Notes under the pieces: model-generated
What the model was told of the DNA's origin: nothing
What the model saw: the letters and a program-made list of their open reading frames with translations, nothing else
Databases searched by the model: none
In this document: positions 63,022 to 64,000 of the stretch, one piece after another
How the letters are laid out: each line of letters starts with the position of its first letter
Numbering within the stretch: position 1 is the stretch's first letter
Position numbers and translations under genes: made by a program
Assembly: GCA_025993795.1 (NCBI GenBank)
Contig: JAMQHL010000012.1
Coordinates: 1 to 64,000, forward strand
Direction of reading: 5' to 3'
From: Planctomycetota bacterium
GTDB lineage: Bacteria; Planctomycetota; UBA8742; UBA2392
Length of the DNA stretch: 64,000 nucleotides

Positions 63022-64000
63022 CTCAGACGTGAACAATCGCGCCGAGCGCGCGCGCGGGTTGTTGTAGATCTCGACTTTGCCCGCACGCATGCCCGTGAGT
63101 TCGGCTGTTGCAAAGACGCCCGAAGCGACCAGGTCCTTGAACGTGTCGCGCACCTTGCGTTCTTCGCCGCTGTGAAAGGTAAGGATAGCAACGCGTCCGC
63201 CCGGGTTCATGCTTGCCGGCAGCACGCGCAGCAACTCTGCCAGATTTGCGGCCTCGCGGTTCACTGCCATGCGCAGCGCCTGGAAAACGCGCGCGGCGGG
63301 GTGCTTGTCGCGTGCGTTTTCTTTGCGGTAAGTGTCCGGGTCCAGGCCGTGTACCCGCAGCACCAGTCCCGCCAGCGCGTGCGTTGTACGCGGCGTTTCA
63401 CGCTTCAGCACGTGGGCAAGCGCCTCAGCTTTCGGCTCGTCGGCAAAGTCGCGCAGTAGCTCGGCCAATGCAGATTCCTCAGTGGCGTGGATGAACTCAA
63501 GTGCGGTGCGGCCTCGCGTGTCGTCCATGCGCATGTCCAGCGGCCCATCGTGCTTGAATGCGAATCCGCGACTTGGCTGGTCAAGTTGCATGCTGGAAAC
63601 GCCAAGGTCGGCAAGCAGGCAATCCACACCGATGATCTGCTCTGCGGCCAGCACGCCGCCGATGCCCGCGAAGTTCGTGTGATGCGGCGATAGCGACAGG
63701 CCCAGCGATGCCAGCCGCGCCGTGGTGCGCTGCAGCTCAACGCCATCGATGTCAATGCCGATCACACGCGCGCCGGTGCCGGCCAATGCCTCTGCATGGC
63801 CACCATAGCCCACTGTGCAGTCGAGTACCGTCTCGCCCGCCTGCGGGTGCAGCGCCGACAGAATTTCGGCAAGCAGAATCGGCACGTGGGTACCCGCCGG
63901 CGTGCGGCCCTGCGCGCGTACCTTCTCCTGCTCGTCGGGATACTCTGCCGGGTTGAGTTCTTTGTACCGGTCTTCAAATTGTTTCGGGTGCGTGCCCGGG
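63010..64000 (-). CDS. rsmH: 16S rRNA (cytosine-1402-N4)-methyltransferase RsmH (5' end beyond window)
   Basis: The frame stays open to the right edge. It starts, within the window, with FEDRYKELNPAEYPDEQEKV and GRTPAGTHVPILLAEIL before the methyltransferase core; a GTG at 63885 would cut off this conserved leader. The core has VLDCTVGYGGHAEALA (SAM binding), DLGVSSMQLD, GPLDMRMD, PAARVFQALRMAVNREAANL and FHSGEERKVRDTFK. It methylates N4 of C1402 in 16S rRNA at the P site. It overlaps the preceding gene by 12 bp. Confidence 0.93.
   Translation of the reverse strand, partial: PGTHPKQFEDRYKELNPAEYPDEQEKVRAQGRTPAGTHVPILLAEILSALHPQAGETVLDCTVGYGGHAEALAGTGARVIGIDIDGVELQRTTARLASLGLSLSPHHTNFAGIGGVLAAEQIIGVDCLLADLGVSSMQLDQPSRGFAFKHDGPLDMRMDDTRGRTALEFIHATEESALAELLRDFADEPKAEALAHVLKRETPRTTHALAGLVLRVHGLDPDTYRKENARDKHPAARVFQALRMAVNREAANLAELLRVLPASMNPGGRVAILTFHSGEERKVRDTFKDLVASGVFATAELTGMRAGKVEIYNNPRARSARLFTSELPA

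Overview
Base composition is high-GC (about 60% or more by eye), and genes are tightly packed on both strands with many 1- to 14-nt overlaps. No rRNA, tRNA, CRISPR array or transposase was recognised. The gene content suggests a member of the Planctomycetota or a close relative. Evidence for this is two squalene-cyclase-like alpha-barrel proteins with unusual N-termini, many large secreted proteins of unknown function, EF-hand proteins, sulfatase-like enzymes, a lone BshC and an RsmH with a long N-terminal extension. This assignment is an inference; no phylogenetic marker was aligned.

Region by region. 1-3.7 kb: a truncated NHL beta-propeller protein made of 165-bp repeats, a family 2 glycosyltransferase and BshC. 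3.9-10.7 kb (+): a membrane-anchored alpha-barrel protein, an AI-2E/PerM-type permease with an inserted EF-hand pair, a Nudix hydrolase, two LysM-L,D-transpeptidases and a small membrane protein. 10.6-18.4 kb (-): a ten-gene Mrp-type cation/proton antiporter operon with no full-length MrpA but three antiporter-like D subunits. 18.5-28 kb: a secreted alpha-barrel paralogue, a DUF2007-like protein, a low-complexity/TPR surface protein, a six-EF-hand secreted protein, a DinG-type helicase and an unknown secreted protein. 28.1-33.8 kb (+): glnA with a structured leader, a terminator, then a four-gene overlapping cluster (C39-like peptidase, RLAN/RimK-like ATP-grasp ligase, GCS2-like ligase, N-formylglutamate-amidohydrolase-like enzyme). 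I consider this cluster the best candidate for an unexplored biochemical system. 33.9-43.8 kb: two DUF3352-like secreted paralogues, a small unknown, a B12-binding radical SAM enzyme and a carboxypeptidase-regulatory-like surface protein. 44-51 kb: a family 1 glycosyltransferase, two dissimilar ClpS adaptors, a ROK kinase, an AbrB-like protein, a DUF1579-like protein, a persulfide dioxygenase-rhodanese-membrane fusion divergent from an ArsR regulator across a perfect 20-bp palindrome, and a secreted protein with a sorting-type C-terminus. 51-58.8 kb (-): KdsC-like phosphatase, TatC with an extra periplasmic domain, a small unknown, a TIM-barrel isomerase, a sulfatase-like protein and RseP with about four PDZ-like units. 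59-64 kb: a soluble-adenylyl-cyclase-like protein (two cyclase domains plus ATPase), a DUF692/MNIO oxidase with its partner protein, and RsmH running off the right edge.

Themes: much of the window serves the cell envelope and secretion (Tat, site-2 protease, L,D-transpeptidases, sulfatase, surface proteins), ion homeostasis (Mrp) and thiol or sulfane-sulfur chemistry (BshC, persulfide dioxygenase). Several start codons lack a ribosome binding site but lie about 6-7 nt after a TATAAT/TACAAT box, which suggests leaderless transcripts.
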